Assembly (NCBI RefSeq): GCF_023273875.1
Contig: NZ_CP096882.1
Coordinates: forward strand, 2,666,001 to 2,730,000
From: Pseudarthrobacter sp. SSS035
GTDB taxonomy: Bacteria; Actinomycetota; Actinomycetes; Actinomycetales; Micrococcaceae
Length of the DNA stretch: 64,000 bases
Direction: 5' to 3'
Position numbers and translations under genes: made by a program. The notes below the pieces were generated by a model. That model was not told the DNA's origin. It ran no database searches and saw nothing but the letters and a program-made list of their open reading frames with translations. Positions 48,760 through 59,209 of this stretch are shown here, piece by piece; the stretch's first letter is position 1; each line of letters opens with the position of its first letter.

Positions 48760-49602
48760 GTGCAGAATGATTCTGGGTACTTCCGCACAGTCATGCGAAG
48801 AACCACCACCGTAGCCAAGGTGCTGCTGGTGGGTCTTGTGGTGATGCTCGTTTCGGCGGGCACTATCTTCGCGGCCAGCCAGGGCGGGAGCCAGGGCAAC
48901 AACACAAAGGGCGTCACCGTCCAGGTGAATCCCTCCAGCCGGACGGTTGACCGGGGCGACCCGGTCAACTATTCGGTGTCCCTGACCTCCACCAACGGGT
49001 TCAGCGGCAGCGTCACCCCCACTGTTTCGGGCCTGCCGGCCAGTACGACGGCGGCCTTCGCACCGGCGTCGGTTACTCTCGCGTCGGGCAAGACGGCCAC
49101 CGTCACGCTCACGGTGGCGACGTCGGCAACCACTCCGGACGGCAAAGCGGACCTGACCATCGGCACGGCGGCCGGCGCAAGCCAGGCCGCCGCCGTCGTG
49201 GTCCAACTGCACGTCCTTTCGTCCAAGAAGTCCTTCACCATTTCCGGGAATCTGGGCACGCAGCTCACGCCGGGTGCCACGCTGCCGCTGAATCTTTCTT
49301 TTGCCAATCCCAACAACAAGAGCCTGGCGCTGACCAGCCTGTCCGTCGCCATCACCGGGATCACCCGGACGCAGGCGGCAGCGGCAGCAGCGCTTCCCTG
49401 CACGGCGTCGGACTACGTGGTGACCAACTACGCCGGCTCCTATCCGTTCACGGTTCCTGTGGGCTCCAGCTCGCTCCAATCACTCGGCATCGCTCCGGCA
49501 CTGTGGCCCAAAATCGCCATGCTGGACACGGCGCTGAACCAGGACGGCTGTAAGGGTGTCACCCTGCAGTTCTCCTACTCCGGAGCAGGAGAGGGGAACT
49601 GA
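48760..49602 (+). CDS. Secreted Ig-like domain protein, second gene of the cluster
   Basis: 280 residues. A signal segment (VLLVGLVVMLVSAGTIFAAS), then an Ig-like domain VQVNPSSRTVDRGDPVNYSVSLTSTNGFSGSVTP with the NEAT repetitive strands, and a C-terminal region resembling the TasA-type proteins beside it (LTPGATLPLNLSFANPNNKSL, two cysteines). It lacks the YAYW cleavage region. Start is GTG 48760 with AGAAGGG upstream; ATG 48793 is the alternative. Its stop is one base before the next ATG. Confidence 0.8.
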   Translation: MQNDSGYFRTVMRRTTTVAKVLLVGLVVMLVSAGTIFAASQGGSQGNNTKGVTVQVNPSSRTVDRGDPVNYSVSLTSTNGFSGSVTPTVSGLPASTTAAFAPASVTLASGKTATVTLTVATSATTPDGKADLTIGTAAGASQAAAVVVQLHVLSSKKSFTISGNLGTQLTPGATLPLNLSFANPNNKSLALTSLSVAITGITRTQAAAAAALPCTASDYVVTNYAGSYPFTVPVGSSSLQSLGIAPALWPKIAMLDTALNQDGCKGVTLQFSYSGAGEGN

Positions 49603-49603
49603 G

Positions 49604-50104
49604 ATGACACGCACAACGAAAACCACCTCCCGACGGCTGGCTGCCAGGACTGCGGCAGCAACGGTCACCCTCTGCCTCGCCACGGGAGTGGGCGGAGCGT
49701 ACGCCTACTGGGCCACGGTGGGTGCCGGATCCGGCGCTGCCACCAACGGCACCATGGCCACCGTCACCGTAGAGGCCCTCGTGGCCGGCGACAGCCCGCA
49801 GGCCACACTCGTCCCGGGCGGCACCGCCGATGTTGCCGTCCGGGCGCACAACCCCAACGATTACGCCGTGCAGGTTCATGCCATCCGCGGCGATGGGGCC
49901 GCGACGGTCGACGCGAACCACTCTGCCTGCAGCGGAGTAACCTTCACCAGTCCTGCCGCCCCGCTAAACCCGGTGGTCACCATTCCCCCGAACTCATCCA
50001 TTGTGATCACGCTGCCGGGCGCTGCCGCCATGTCCTTGGACTCCCCGTCACTTTGCCAGGGCGCGACGTTCGGCCTGCCCGTCACCTTGGAGGCACGGAA
50101 ATGA
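49604..50104 (+). CDS. Secreted protein with SipW-type signal region, third gene
   Basis: 166 residues. Signal region ends GGAYAYWATVGAGSGAATNG, closely like the first gene. The mature part contains LVPGGTADVAVRAHNPNDYAVQVHAI and two cysteines (ANHSACSG, SPSLCQG), as in other members. Its start follows the previous stop by one base and its stop overlaps the next ATG, so the three are translated as a unit. Confidence 0.85.
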   Translation: MTRTTKTTSRRLAARTAAATVTLCLATGVGGAYAYWATVGAGSGAATNGTMATVTVEALVAGDSPQATLVPGGTADVAVRAHNPNDYAVQVHAIRGDGAATVDANHSACSGVTFTSPAAPLNPVVTIPPNSSIVITLPGAAAMSLDSPSLCQGATFGLPVTLEARK

Positions 50105-51315
50105 GCCGACCCATCCAGACACCGCAGAAGCGTAAGGCCCGGTTGGCCGGAGTTCTCGCAGCGGCCCTCGTTATCTCCTGGGGCGGGCCAGCAGCGAACG
50201 CCTATTGGCAGACGCTGAGCAGCAACAACGGTGGCGCCAGGGCCGATTCAATCCTTGGGATCGCCGCGCCGACGGCGTCCGCTTCGGCAGGTGCCGCCTC
50301 CGTCAGCTGGCCGTCAAGCACGACGGCGGGCGGCAAGTCGGTCTCCGGCTACACCGTTGCCCGCTATTCGTCCGAGACCGACGGCACCAAGGTTGCAGCG
50401 GGGGGTGGCTGTTTGGGCACTGTCACAGCGCTGGGCTGCAGCGAAGCTGCCTTACCGGCCGGAACCTGGTATTACACGGTTACACCTGTGCTCGGCTCAT
50501 GGGCGGGGCCGGAGTCTGCCCGCAGTGGGGGTGTTGCGGCCGCGGACACCACTCCGCCCAACACGCCAAATATTACGGTGCCGGCGATGATCACTAGTGC
50601 AACGGCGGGCTCCGTTACGGTCAGCGGCACTGCTGAGGCAGGGGCATCGGTGACTATCACCGTCAAGGACGCTGGCGCCGCACACACCACTTCGCAGACG
50701 GTGGTTGCGGAAAGCGGCGCGTGGTCGGCCATCTTCAACCTGTCCACGTTCAACGATCCAACAATCTCCTATTCGGCGGTGGCCAAAGATGCGGCAGGCA
50801 ACGTCAGTCTTACGGCGGCGACTGCGACGTCGAGCAAGGACACTACCGCGCCAAAGGTCACAGCGGTTGCGCTCGATAATGGAGGAACTCACTTCACTCC
50901 TGACGCTGGCGACAAAGTGACTCTGACATTCTCAGAACGGTTACTTCCTGCGAGTATTTGCAGCACTTGGCAGGACGTCCCCGGCAGTCAAACGGTGAAC
51001 GGCACCGTCACTATGACGGCTGGCAACTCCTTGAAATTTGCGAGCACCGACCCTGGATGCCCGTCAGTCAGGTTCGGGACGGTGGCATTGAACTCCAGCT
51101 ACTCGACGGGAGGCGACCTGACCTTCAACGCCGTCCTGGCCTGGAACCCCGGCACTTCGCAACTTACCGTCACCCTCGGCAGCTTGATCACTGGCATCCG
51201 GGATACGAAAAATGGCAACGTCATGCCAACGTACACCCCGGCTGCCGGGCTGACAGACAAAGTTGGCTACCCGCTGGCCACGACGCCGTTCGCAGGGAGC
51301 AACTCCAAGTTCTAA
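50101..51315 (+). CDS. Large secreted protein with SipW-type signal region and Ig-like domains
   Basis: 404 residues. The signal region reads AANAYWQTLSSNNGG, a variant of the cluster's YAYW motif. It is followed by a fibronectin-like region (YTVARYSSETDGTKV), a bacterial Ig-like domain (ITSATAGSVTVSGTAEAGASVTITV) and a C-terminal domain with a cysteine pair (ASICSTWQD, DPGCPSVRF). It probably is the anchor, tip or adhesin of a surface structure built by the smaller proteins (inference). A hairpin terminator follows. Confidence 0.8.
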   Translation: MSRPIQTPQKRKARLAGVLAAALVISWGGPAANAYWQTLSSNNGGARADSILGIAAPTASASAGAASVSWPSSTTAGGKSVSGYTVARYSSETDGTKVAAGGGCLGTVTALGCSEAALPAGTWYYTVTPVLGSWAGPESARSGGVAAADTTPPNTPNITVPAMITSATAGSVTVSGTAEAGASVTITVKDAGAAHTTSQTVVAESGAWSAIFNLSTFNDPTISYSAVAKDAAGNVSLTAATATSSKDTTAPKVTAVALDNGGTHFTPDAGDKVTLTFSERLLPASICSTWQDVPGSQTVNGTVTMTAGNSLKFASTDPGCPSVRFGTVALNSSYSTGGDLTFNAVLAWNPGTSQLTVTLGSLITGIRDTKNGNVMPTYTPAAGLTDKVGYPLATTPFAGSNSKF

Positions 51316-51332
51316 CGTCCCCCCCAATCCAG

Positions 51333-51366
51333 CGCCAGCCTCCGGCTCCCTTCCCGGAGGCTGGCG
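51333..51366 (+). terminator. Terminator hairpin of the secreted-protein cluster
   Basis: 13-bp perfect stem CGCCAGCCTCCGG / CCGGAGGCTGGCG with an eight-base loop, 18 bp after the last gene, followed by TTGT. It ends the cluster before the adenylate kinase gene. Confidence 0.75.
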
Positions 51367-51462
51367 TTGTGCTGCGACTTGTGGGCAGAATGAAGCACAC
51401 GTTGGCGCAGCCGACAGTGGACCCGAGACCAGCCGGCAAGGACGCCGTGGAGGGACAGGAAA

Positions 51463-52053
51463 ATGACCAGACTGCTCATCATCGGGGCCCCGGGCTCAGG
51501 GAAAGGCACCCAAGCGGTGCAGATCGCCAAGCACTTCCGCATTCCGACCGTATCCACGGGCGAAATCTTCCGGACCAACGTCAGCGACGAGACGCCGCTG
51601 GGCGTAGAGGCCGCCAAGTATCTCGACGACGGCGCTTTTGTCCCGGACCATCTCACCAACGCCCTGGTCAAGGACCGGCTCCTCGACGCCGATCTGCAGC
51701 CCGGTTTCCTGCTGGACGGATACCCCAGGACAGCTCCCCAGATCATGGAACTGGACAACATGCTGGCGTCCCAGGGCCACCGCCTCGACGCCGTGGTGGA
51801 ACTCCGCGCACCGGATTCCGAACTGGAGCAACGGATGCTGCGGCGGGCCAAGGAACAAGGCCGGAAGGACGACACCATCGAAGTGTTCCGGCACCGGCTG
51901 GACCTCTACCACCGCGAAACCCACGAGGTCGTGGCGGTCTACGCCGGCCGGGGCATATTGGTTTCGGTGGATGGCAGCGGTGACCCAAGTGCCATCACCA
52001 CACGTGCCATTGCCGCCGTCGAAAAGTTCCTGGCCACCCGGGTGTCCCCATGA
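51463..52053 (+). CDS. Adenylate kinase paralogue, short-LID type
   Basis: 196 residues. Walker A GAPGSGKGT (8-16), AMP-site STGEIFRTNV, DGYPRTAPQ, and a short LID (LRRAKEQGRKDDTIEVFRHRL) without a zinc site. All key residues for ATP+AMP to 2 ADP are present. The usual adk lies in the ribosomal protein operon, so this is probably an extra copy. It overlaps the following epimerase gene by 4 bp. Confidence 0.92.
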   Translation: MTRLLIIGAPGSGKGTQAVQIAKHFRIPTVSTGEIFRTNVSDETPLGVEAAKYLDDGAFVPDHLTNALVKDRLLDADLQPGFLLDGYPRTAPQIMELDNMLASQGHRLDAVVELRAPDSELEQRMLRRAKEQGRKDDTIEVFRHRLDLYHRETHEVVAVYAGRGILVSVDGSGDPSAITTRAIAAVEKFLATRVSP

Positions 52054-52922
52054 GAATTGCAGTGACCGGCGGCAGCGGAAAACTGGGACGGCATGTGGTC
52101 CGCAGACTGACCGACGACGGCCACCAGGTGCTGAACCTGGACCGGGCGGGGGAGCGGCACCGCGGGTTGGCAATTGTGGACCTGCGCAACTATGGCCAGG
52201 TCCTTGACGTGTTCCTCGGTCTCGACGACCGGCATGACGGCTTCGACGCAATCGTCCATCTGGGAGCCATTCCGGCGCCTGGCATCATCCCGGATGCCGC
52301 CACCTTCGAGAACAACATGCTCTCGACCTACAACGTCTTCCAGGCGGCGCGGCGGGCCGGCATCAAGAAGGTGGTTTACGCCTCCAGCGAGACGGTGCTG
52401 GGACTGCCGTTCGACGTCGACCCGCCCTACATCCCGGTGGATGAGGAATACCCGGCCCGGCCGGAGAGCACGTACTCACTCGTGAAGCACCTTGAGGAGC
52501 AGATGGCGATCCAGCTGACGCGCTGGGATCCGGAGCTCAGCATTGCGGGCCTGCGGTTCTCCAACGTCATGGATCCTGAGGACTACGAACGGTTCCCGTC
52601 ATTTGATTCGGACGCCAGTGCGCGGAAGTGGAACCTCTGGGGCTACATCGACGGGCGCGACGGCGCACAGGCTGTGGCGCGTGCGCTGGAAAACGGCCAG
52701 CCCGGGTTCCAGGCTTTCATCATCGCGAACGCGGACACTGTCATGACGCGTTCCAGCGCCAGCCTCGCCGCGGAGGTGTTCCCCAACGTCACCGTGACCA
52801 AGGAGTTGGGCGAACACGAGACTATGCTGTCCATCGACAAGGCCAGGCGCCTGTTGGGCTACGGACCTGAACACACGTGGCGGACCTACCACTCCAACAG
52901 GACCACGCCCACGGAAGACTGA
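52050..52922 (+). CDS. NAD-dependent epimerase/dehydratase family protein
   Basis: 290 residues of the extended SDR fold: TGGSGKLGRH (nucleotide loop, 6-15), Ser112/Ser113 in YASSETVLG and the catalytic pair Tyr142/Lys146 (TYSLVKH). The later part resembles NAD(P)-dependent sugar or uronate dehydrogenases/epimerases. The substrate is not evident. Coupling to an adenylate kinase by a 4-bp overlap is unusual. Confidence 0.9.
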   Translation: MRIAVTGGSGKLGRHVVRRLTDDGHQVLNLDRAGERHRGLAIVDLRNYGQVLDVFLGLDDRHDGFDAIVHLGAIPAPGIIPDAATFENNMLSTYNVFQAARRAGIKKVVYASSETVLGLPFDVDPPYIPVDEEYPARPESTYSLVKHLEEQMAIQLTRWDPELSIAGLRFSNVMDPEDYERFPSFDSDASARKWNLWGYIDGRDGAQAVARALENGQPGFQAFIIANADTVMTRSSASLAAEVFPNVTVTKELGEHETMLSIDKARRLLGYGPEHTWRTYHSNRTTPTED

Positions 52923-53109
52923 ATCGCGGAAGGCTGAACGGAAGGGTCGGCGGAGGAGGGCGGTCCCTCAAGAATTCCGCAGGCGCCGAAAGGTTGGCGC
53001 AGGATCAGCTCAATTCCCGGCCGCGGCGCGTGGCGGGCTCCTAATCTGGTGATAGGCGGGGATTTGTTGCCGCCAGCATCAATCCAGACCGTCACACTAG
53101 GACCCCGCC

Positions 53110-54962
<1,853 letters not shown>

Positions 54963-54966
<4 letters not shown>

Positions 54967-55796
54967 CCGTCCGCGAGGGAAGTGGAGGCCGACGGCGGCA
55001 ATTGGGGGGCGCCGTCGGCCTCTGTTGTGTGCTGCGGGGTTGTGTGCTGAGGGGAAGCATCCGGCGTCACGCCCTGGTGGTGCTCGGACCAGATATGGCC
55101 CACCTCTTCAGCGAACTGTTCCACGATCCTGCTCATGGCCGCATGCGCGGCGCCGGCCTCACCGCGCTGGATGGCGCTGGCCACGTCAACGTGCAGCTGC
55201 AGCGCTTCGTGGTGGGGCAGGTGTGGCATCAGGCCGTGCTCCGTCCGGCCGGTGAGGACCTCTGTCACAAGTGACTGGAACTGCGCAAACATGGCGTTGC
55301 CTGATGCGTTGAGGACGGCGGCATGGAACTCCACGTCCAGCCGGAGGAAGTCGTCGCTGTTGCCGCGCTGGCCGGCCGCCCACAGCCGGGCTGCCAGGGA
55401 GACCAGGTCGCTGCCGGCATCCCAGGACGCCCGTTCGGCGGCGAGTCGGGCGGCCTGCGGTTCGATCGCGCCACGGAGCTCGTTGAGTGCCTGTAGCTGC
55501 TCCAGCCGGCGGGACGAGGCCAGCCGCCAGCGGATCACCTGGGGATCGTAAAGGTTCCAGGCCTCTTCGGGCTGCACCACGGTGCCGAACCGCCTGCGGG
55601 ATGCCAGCATGCCTTTGGATGACAGAACCCGGGCGGCTTCCCGGACCACGGAGCGGGAGACCTTGTGCTGCGCCTCCAGCTCGTCCAGCCGCACCACCGA
55701 GTTCGGCGCGAGGGACCCCTCCGTAATGGCGAGTCCCAGGCTCTGGACCAACGCAGTATGCCGGTCTGTAGGGGACTCCGCCTTTGGGGTTTTCAT
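54963..55796 (-). CDS. GntR-family (FadR/FCD) regulator of the galactonate operon
   Basis: 277 residues: HTH at about 15-80 (LDELEAQHKVSRSVVREAARVL) and an FCD domain with FLRLDVEFHAAVLNAS, HHEALQLHVDVASAI and AHAAMSRIVEQFAEEV. The C-terminus is a Gln/Thr/Pro-rich tail. It is divergent from the ABC transporter/galactonate operon, the usual arrangement for a DgoR-type repressor that responds to the sugar acid. Confidence 0.9.
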
Positions 55797-55931
55797 AGAT
55801 AAATCATACTGGTCGCCGAAAGGGGTTGTTTAAGTCTGCCTTATTTACCTATGCTCTCTTCCAGAGCAGATGTAAAGATGCATTTGTAGATGGCTGGACA
55901 GTGACGTCAGCCTGGAAGCAAGGGAGTCGTC

Positions 55932-57227
55932 ATGAAGCGACGTTCAGTAATGAAGTACGCGGCAGTCGCCGCGGCACTTTCCATGGGGCTCACCGCCTGC
56001 GGCGGCGGCAGCGGCAGCAGCGACGCCAAGGAATCCGGCATCGTCCGGGTAACTCTCGCAAACCACGTCTGGACCGAAGGCATCAAGGCGGCCATCCCGG
56101 AATTTGAAAAGTCCTCCGGGCTCAAGGTGGAACTGACCCAGCTCGGTGAAGACCAGCTCTCGGACCAGTACAACGTCAAGCTCAACGCAGGCAGCGACGA
56201 GATCGACGTGATGATGTACCGCCCGCTCCAGGAAGGCAGGGCGTTCGCGAAGAACGGCTACCTCGCGGACCTGACCAGCAAGGTCTCCTCGGATTCCGGC
56301 TGGGACTGGAAGGACTACCAGGAGGGCCCGGTTAAGGCCACCACCGCTGACGGCAAGGTTGTGGGCGTCCCCATCATCACCGAGCGCGAAGTCCTCTACT
56401 ACCGCAAGGACCTGCTGAAGGCCGCCGGCCTTGAGGTCCCCAAGACCATGGAGGAGCTTGAAGCGGCCGCCAAGGCCATCAAGGAATCCAACCCGGACAC
56501 GGCCGGCTTTGTGGCCCGCACCGGCAAGTCCGCCGCCGTCACCCAGTTCTCCAGCTTCCTGTACAGCTTCGGCGGCGACTTCACCGATTCCAGCGGCAAG
56601 TCCACCGTCAACTCGGCAGCTGCCAAAGAGGCCTACGCGTACTACGGCGGCCTGATCAAGAACTACGGCCCCGCCAACGTCAGCACGGACATGAGCTGGC
56701 CCGAGGCGATGGCAATCTTCACCCAGGGCAAGGCCGCCTTCTACACCGAGGCAGACTCGCTCTACAAGAACGCCACCGATCCGGCCAAGTCCAAGGTGGC
56801 CGAGACTGTCGGGTTCGCCGCCCTGCCCGCCGGTCCCGCCGGCTCCAAGCCGTACAACATCCCGTCCTGGGGCCTGGCAGTGAACGAGGCCTCGGGCAAC
56901 CAGGACAACGGCTGGAAGTTCATCCAGTGGGCCACGAGCAAGGAACGCACCCTGGCCGCACAGAAGGCCGGCGTCCCCGGACCCCGCGCCTCCGTCTGGG
57001 CTGACTCCGCGGGAACCTCCACCTACCCGAAGGACCTGGCCGAAGCCATTGCCGCCAGCGCCAAAAACGGTGTGGGCCACGACCGTCCCGAGGTAGTCAC
57101 CGTTGGCAAGGCCCGCGAAATCGTGGGCGAGCCGATCGTCGCCAGCATCACCGGCGCCGACGCTTCCGCCGCAGCAGACTCGGCCCACGTGGCCTTCCAG
57201 AAGTTCCTGGACAGCGAAAAGAAGTAA
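55932..57227 (+). CDS. Sugar/sugar-acid ABC transporter substrate-binding lipoprotein
   Basis: 431 residues. Lipoprotein signal with lipobox LTAC (Cys23), followed by a family 1 solute-binding fold (VRVTLANHVWTEGIKAAIPEFEKSSG, and SWPEAMAIFTQGKAAFYTEADS). It is the first gene of the uptake/catabolic operon. Context suggests D-galactonate, a galactoside or a related sugar acid as ligand. Two hairpins after its stop should raise its mRNA over that of the permeases. Confidence 0.92.
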   Translation: MKRRSVMKYAAVAAALSMGLTACGGGSGSSDAKESGIVRVTLANHVWTEGIKAAIPEFEKSSGLKVELTQLGEDQLSDQYNVKLNAGSDEIDVMMYRPLQEGRAFAKNGYLADLTSKVSSDSGWDWKDYQEGPVKATTADGKVVGVPIITEREVLYYRKDLLKAAGLEVPKTMEELEAAAKAIKESNPDTAGFVARTGKSAAVTQFSSFLYSFGGDFTDSSGKSTVNSAAAKEAYAYYGGLIKNYGPANVSTDMSWPEAMAIFTQGKAAFYTEADSLYKNATDPAKSKVAETVGFAALPAGPAGSKPYNIPSWGLAVNEASGNQDNGWKFIQWATSKERTLAAQKAGVPGPRASVWADSAGTSTYPKDLAEAIAASAKNGVGHDRPEVVTVGKAREIVGEPIVASITGADASAAADSAHVAFQKFLDSEKK

Positions 57228-57237
57228 CGCACGCGGC

Positions 57238-57268
57238 GCACCGGGCCTCCGCCAATGAGGCCCGGTGC
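57238..57268 (+). terminator. Hairpin 1 after the substrate-binding protein gene
   Basis: 12-bp perfect stem GCACCGGGCCTC / GAGGCCCGGTGC, seven-base loop, without a T tract. It probably protects the upstream mRNA or partly terminates. Confidence 0.6.
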
Positions 57269-57281
57269 ACGCAACAGCCCC

Positions 57282-57312
57282 GGCGGGACGGCAGCGACGC
57301 TGCCGTCCCGCC
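57282..57312 (+). terminator. Hairpin 2 after the substrate-binding protein gene
   Basis: 14-bp perfect stem GGCGGGACGGCAGC / GCTGCCGTCCCGCC with a GAC loop, 13 bp after hairpin 1 and 38 bp before the permease start. Confidence 0.6.
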
Positions 57313-57349
57313 CCGGCCATTCTTCACCCCCCAACTCCTTAGGTGAACC

Positions 57350-58300
57350 ATGTCTGTAATGACTCCTCCCCGCAGCGCAGCCCGGAACGCAGGCCGTGCT
57401 CCCGGTGCCCGCGAAAAATTCTCTGACTGGGCCAACCGGCACCGCAAATGGCTCTTCGCAGCCCCGGCGATGGCCTTCGTCGGCGTCCTGATCATCTTTC
57501 CGCTGGCCTGGACGCTGTACCTGAGCCTCACCGATTCGCAGGGCTCCGTCCGGGCAGCCACCGAATTCATCGGCCTGGAAAACTACCTGACGGTCCTGTC
57601 CGACGTCGAACGCTTCTGGCCCGCTGTGGGCCGCACACTCACCTTCACCGGCATTGCCCTGGTGTGCGAAGTGGCGCTCGGCATGGGCATCGCCCTGCTG
57701 CTGTGGCGGCCCTTCCGCGGCGAAAAGTGGGTCCGCGTGGCCATCCTGCTGCCGCTCGTGGCAACCCCGGTAGCCGTCGGCATGATGTGGCGGCTGATCT
57801 TCGACCCCAACATCGGGTTCGCGAACCAGCTGCTTGCCGCTGTGGGCATCCCCGCCCAGCCCTGGCTGTCCGGCCAGGACACCGCGCTCGGCACCACCAT
57901 CTTCATGGACGTGTGGCAGTGGACCCCCATGGTGGTCCTGATCCTGCTCGCCGGCCTGACCTCCCTCTCCGAGGAGCCCGACGAGGCGGCACGCATGGAC
58001 GGAGCCAACGCGTTCCAGCGTTTCTTCTTCATCACGCTGCCCCTGATGATGCCCACGGTGATTGTGGCCATCCTGCTCCGGGGCATCGACGCCCTGAAGA
58101 CCTTCGACATCCTGTACGCCACGAAGGGCAAGGGCGGCGGGTCCTTCCACGAGGTGGAGACCCTGAACGTGTACGCCTACGGCCTGAGCTTCGACTACAA
58201 CCAGTACGGGCTGTCCTCTGCGGTGCTGATCCTGTTCTTCATGATCATCATCGGCTCCATGTGGCTCCTGACCATGCGCAAGAAAGCGGTAAGCAAATGA
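57350..58300 (+). CDS. Sugar ABC transporter permease (MalF-type)
   Basis: 316 residues, six membrane segments after a basic N-terminus. The EAA loop is visible as EEPDEAARMDGANAFQRFFFITLPLMMP. It pairs with the next permease (4-bp overlap). No ATPase gene is in the cluster, so a shared MsiK-type ATPase is probably used, as is common in actinobacteria. Confidence 0.93.
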   Translation: MSVMTPPRSAARNAGRAPGAREKFSDWANRHRKWLFAAPAMAFVGVLIIFPLAWTLYLSLTDSQGSVRAATEFIGLENYLTVLSDVERFWPAVGRTLTFTGIALVCEVALGMGIALLLWRPFRGEKWVRVAILLPLVATPVAVGMMWRLIFDPNIGFANQLLAAVGIPAQPWLSGQDTALGTTIFMDVWQWTPMVVLILLAGLTSLSEEPDEAARMDGANAFQRFFFITLPLMMPTVIVAILLRGIDALKTFDILYATKGKGGGSFHEVETLNVYAYGLSFDYNQYGLSSAVLILFFMIIIGSMWLLTMRKKAVSK

Positions 58301-59202
58301 CCGTCCTGTCAGAAAACACAGAAAACACAGAAACCCGGACCGCAACCCCAGCCCGGCAGCCCCGGTCGGTCCGGCGCCCGAAGAAGCCCCTCGGCACCCG
58401 CGCCTACAAGGTCTTCCGCGTCGCCGCCCTGATCGCCGTGGTGCTGTTCCTGGTGGCACCGCTGTTCTGGATGCTGCTGGCCTCGCTGAAGACCAACGTT
58501 GACATCTACGACACCGCCAAGTCGTTCATCTTCAGCCCCACGTTCGAGAACTACGCAAACGTGCTGCAGCGCAACAACTACTTCGTCTTCATCTTCAACA
58601 GCTTCTGGGTGGCCTTTGTCTCCACGGCACTCTCGCTGGTGCTGGGCGTCCCGGCCGCGTACGCCATGAGCCGCTTCACCATGCACCGCTCGGCCCTGGT
58701 GGTCCTGATGGCCCGCGTCATCCCGGGTGTGTCCCTGCTGGTGCCCTGGTATTACGTGTTCTCCAACCTGAAAATGGTGGGAGGGTTCGAGGTGCTGATC
58801 CTCAGCCACATGTTCGTTGCCCTGCCGCTGATCGTCTACATCATGATGAGCTACTTCGATTCGCTCCCGCTGGAACTGGAGGAATCGGCGCAGGTGGACG
58901 GGCTCACGCCCATCGGCGCGTTCCAGCGCATCACGCTGCCGCTGTCCGTGGCCGGCATGGCCACCGCAGGCATCCTGTCCTTCATCTTCTCGTGGAACAA
59001 CTTCATGTTCGCCCTGGTGCTCTCCGGGTCCAAGACCAAGACGCTGCCGGTGGCCATCTTCGACTTCGTCTCCTACGCCAGCATCGACTGGGGCGGACTC
59101 ATGGCGGCCGCCACCGTGGTGACCATCCCCATCATGATCATTGCGCTCTTCACGCAGAAGTACATCGTCTCCGGCATGACCGCCGGAGCTACCAAGGGCT
59201 AG
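58297..59202 (+). CDS. Sugar ABC transporter permease (MalG-type)
   Basis: 301 residues, six membrane segments. EAA loop: LELEESAQVDGLTPIGAFQRITLPLS. The ATG at 58297 overlaps the stop of the first permease; the longer frame upstream is antisense-like shadow of that gene. The N-terminus is Thr/Arg-rich. It ends seven bases before the dehydratase gene. Confidence 0.93.
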   Translation: MTVLSENTENTETRTATPARQPRSVRRPKKPLGTRAYKVFRVAALIAVVLFLVAPLFWMLLASLKTNVDIYDTAKSFIFSPTFENYANVLQRNNYFVFIFNSFWVAFVSTALSLVLGVPAAYAMSRFTMHRSALVVLMARVIPGVSLLVPWYYVFSNLKMVGGFEVLILSHMFVALPLIVYIMMSYFDSLPLELEESAQVDGLTPIGAFQRITLPLSVAGMATAGILSFIFSWNNFMFALVLSGSKTKTLPVAIFDFVSYASIDWGGLMAAATVVTIPIMIIALFTQKYIVSGMTAGATKG

Positions 59203-59209
59203 GTCCGGC

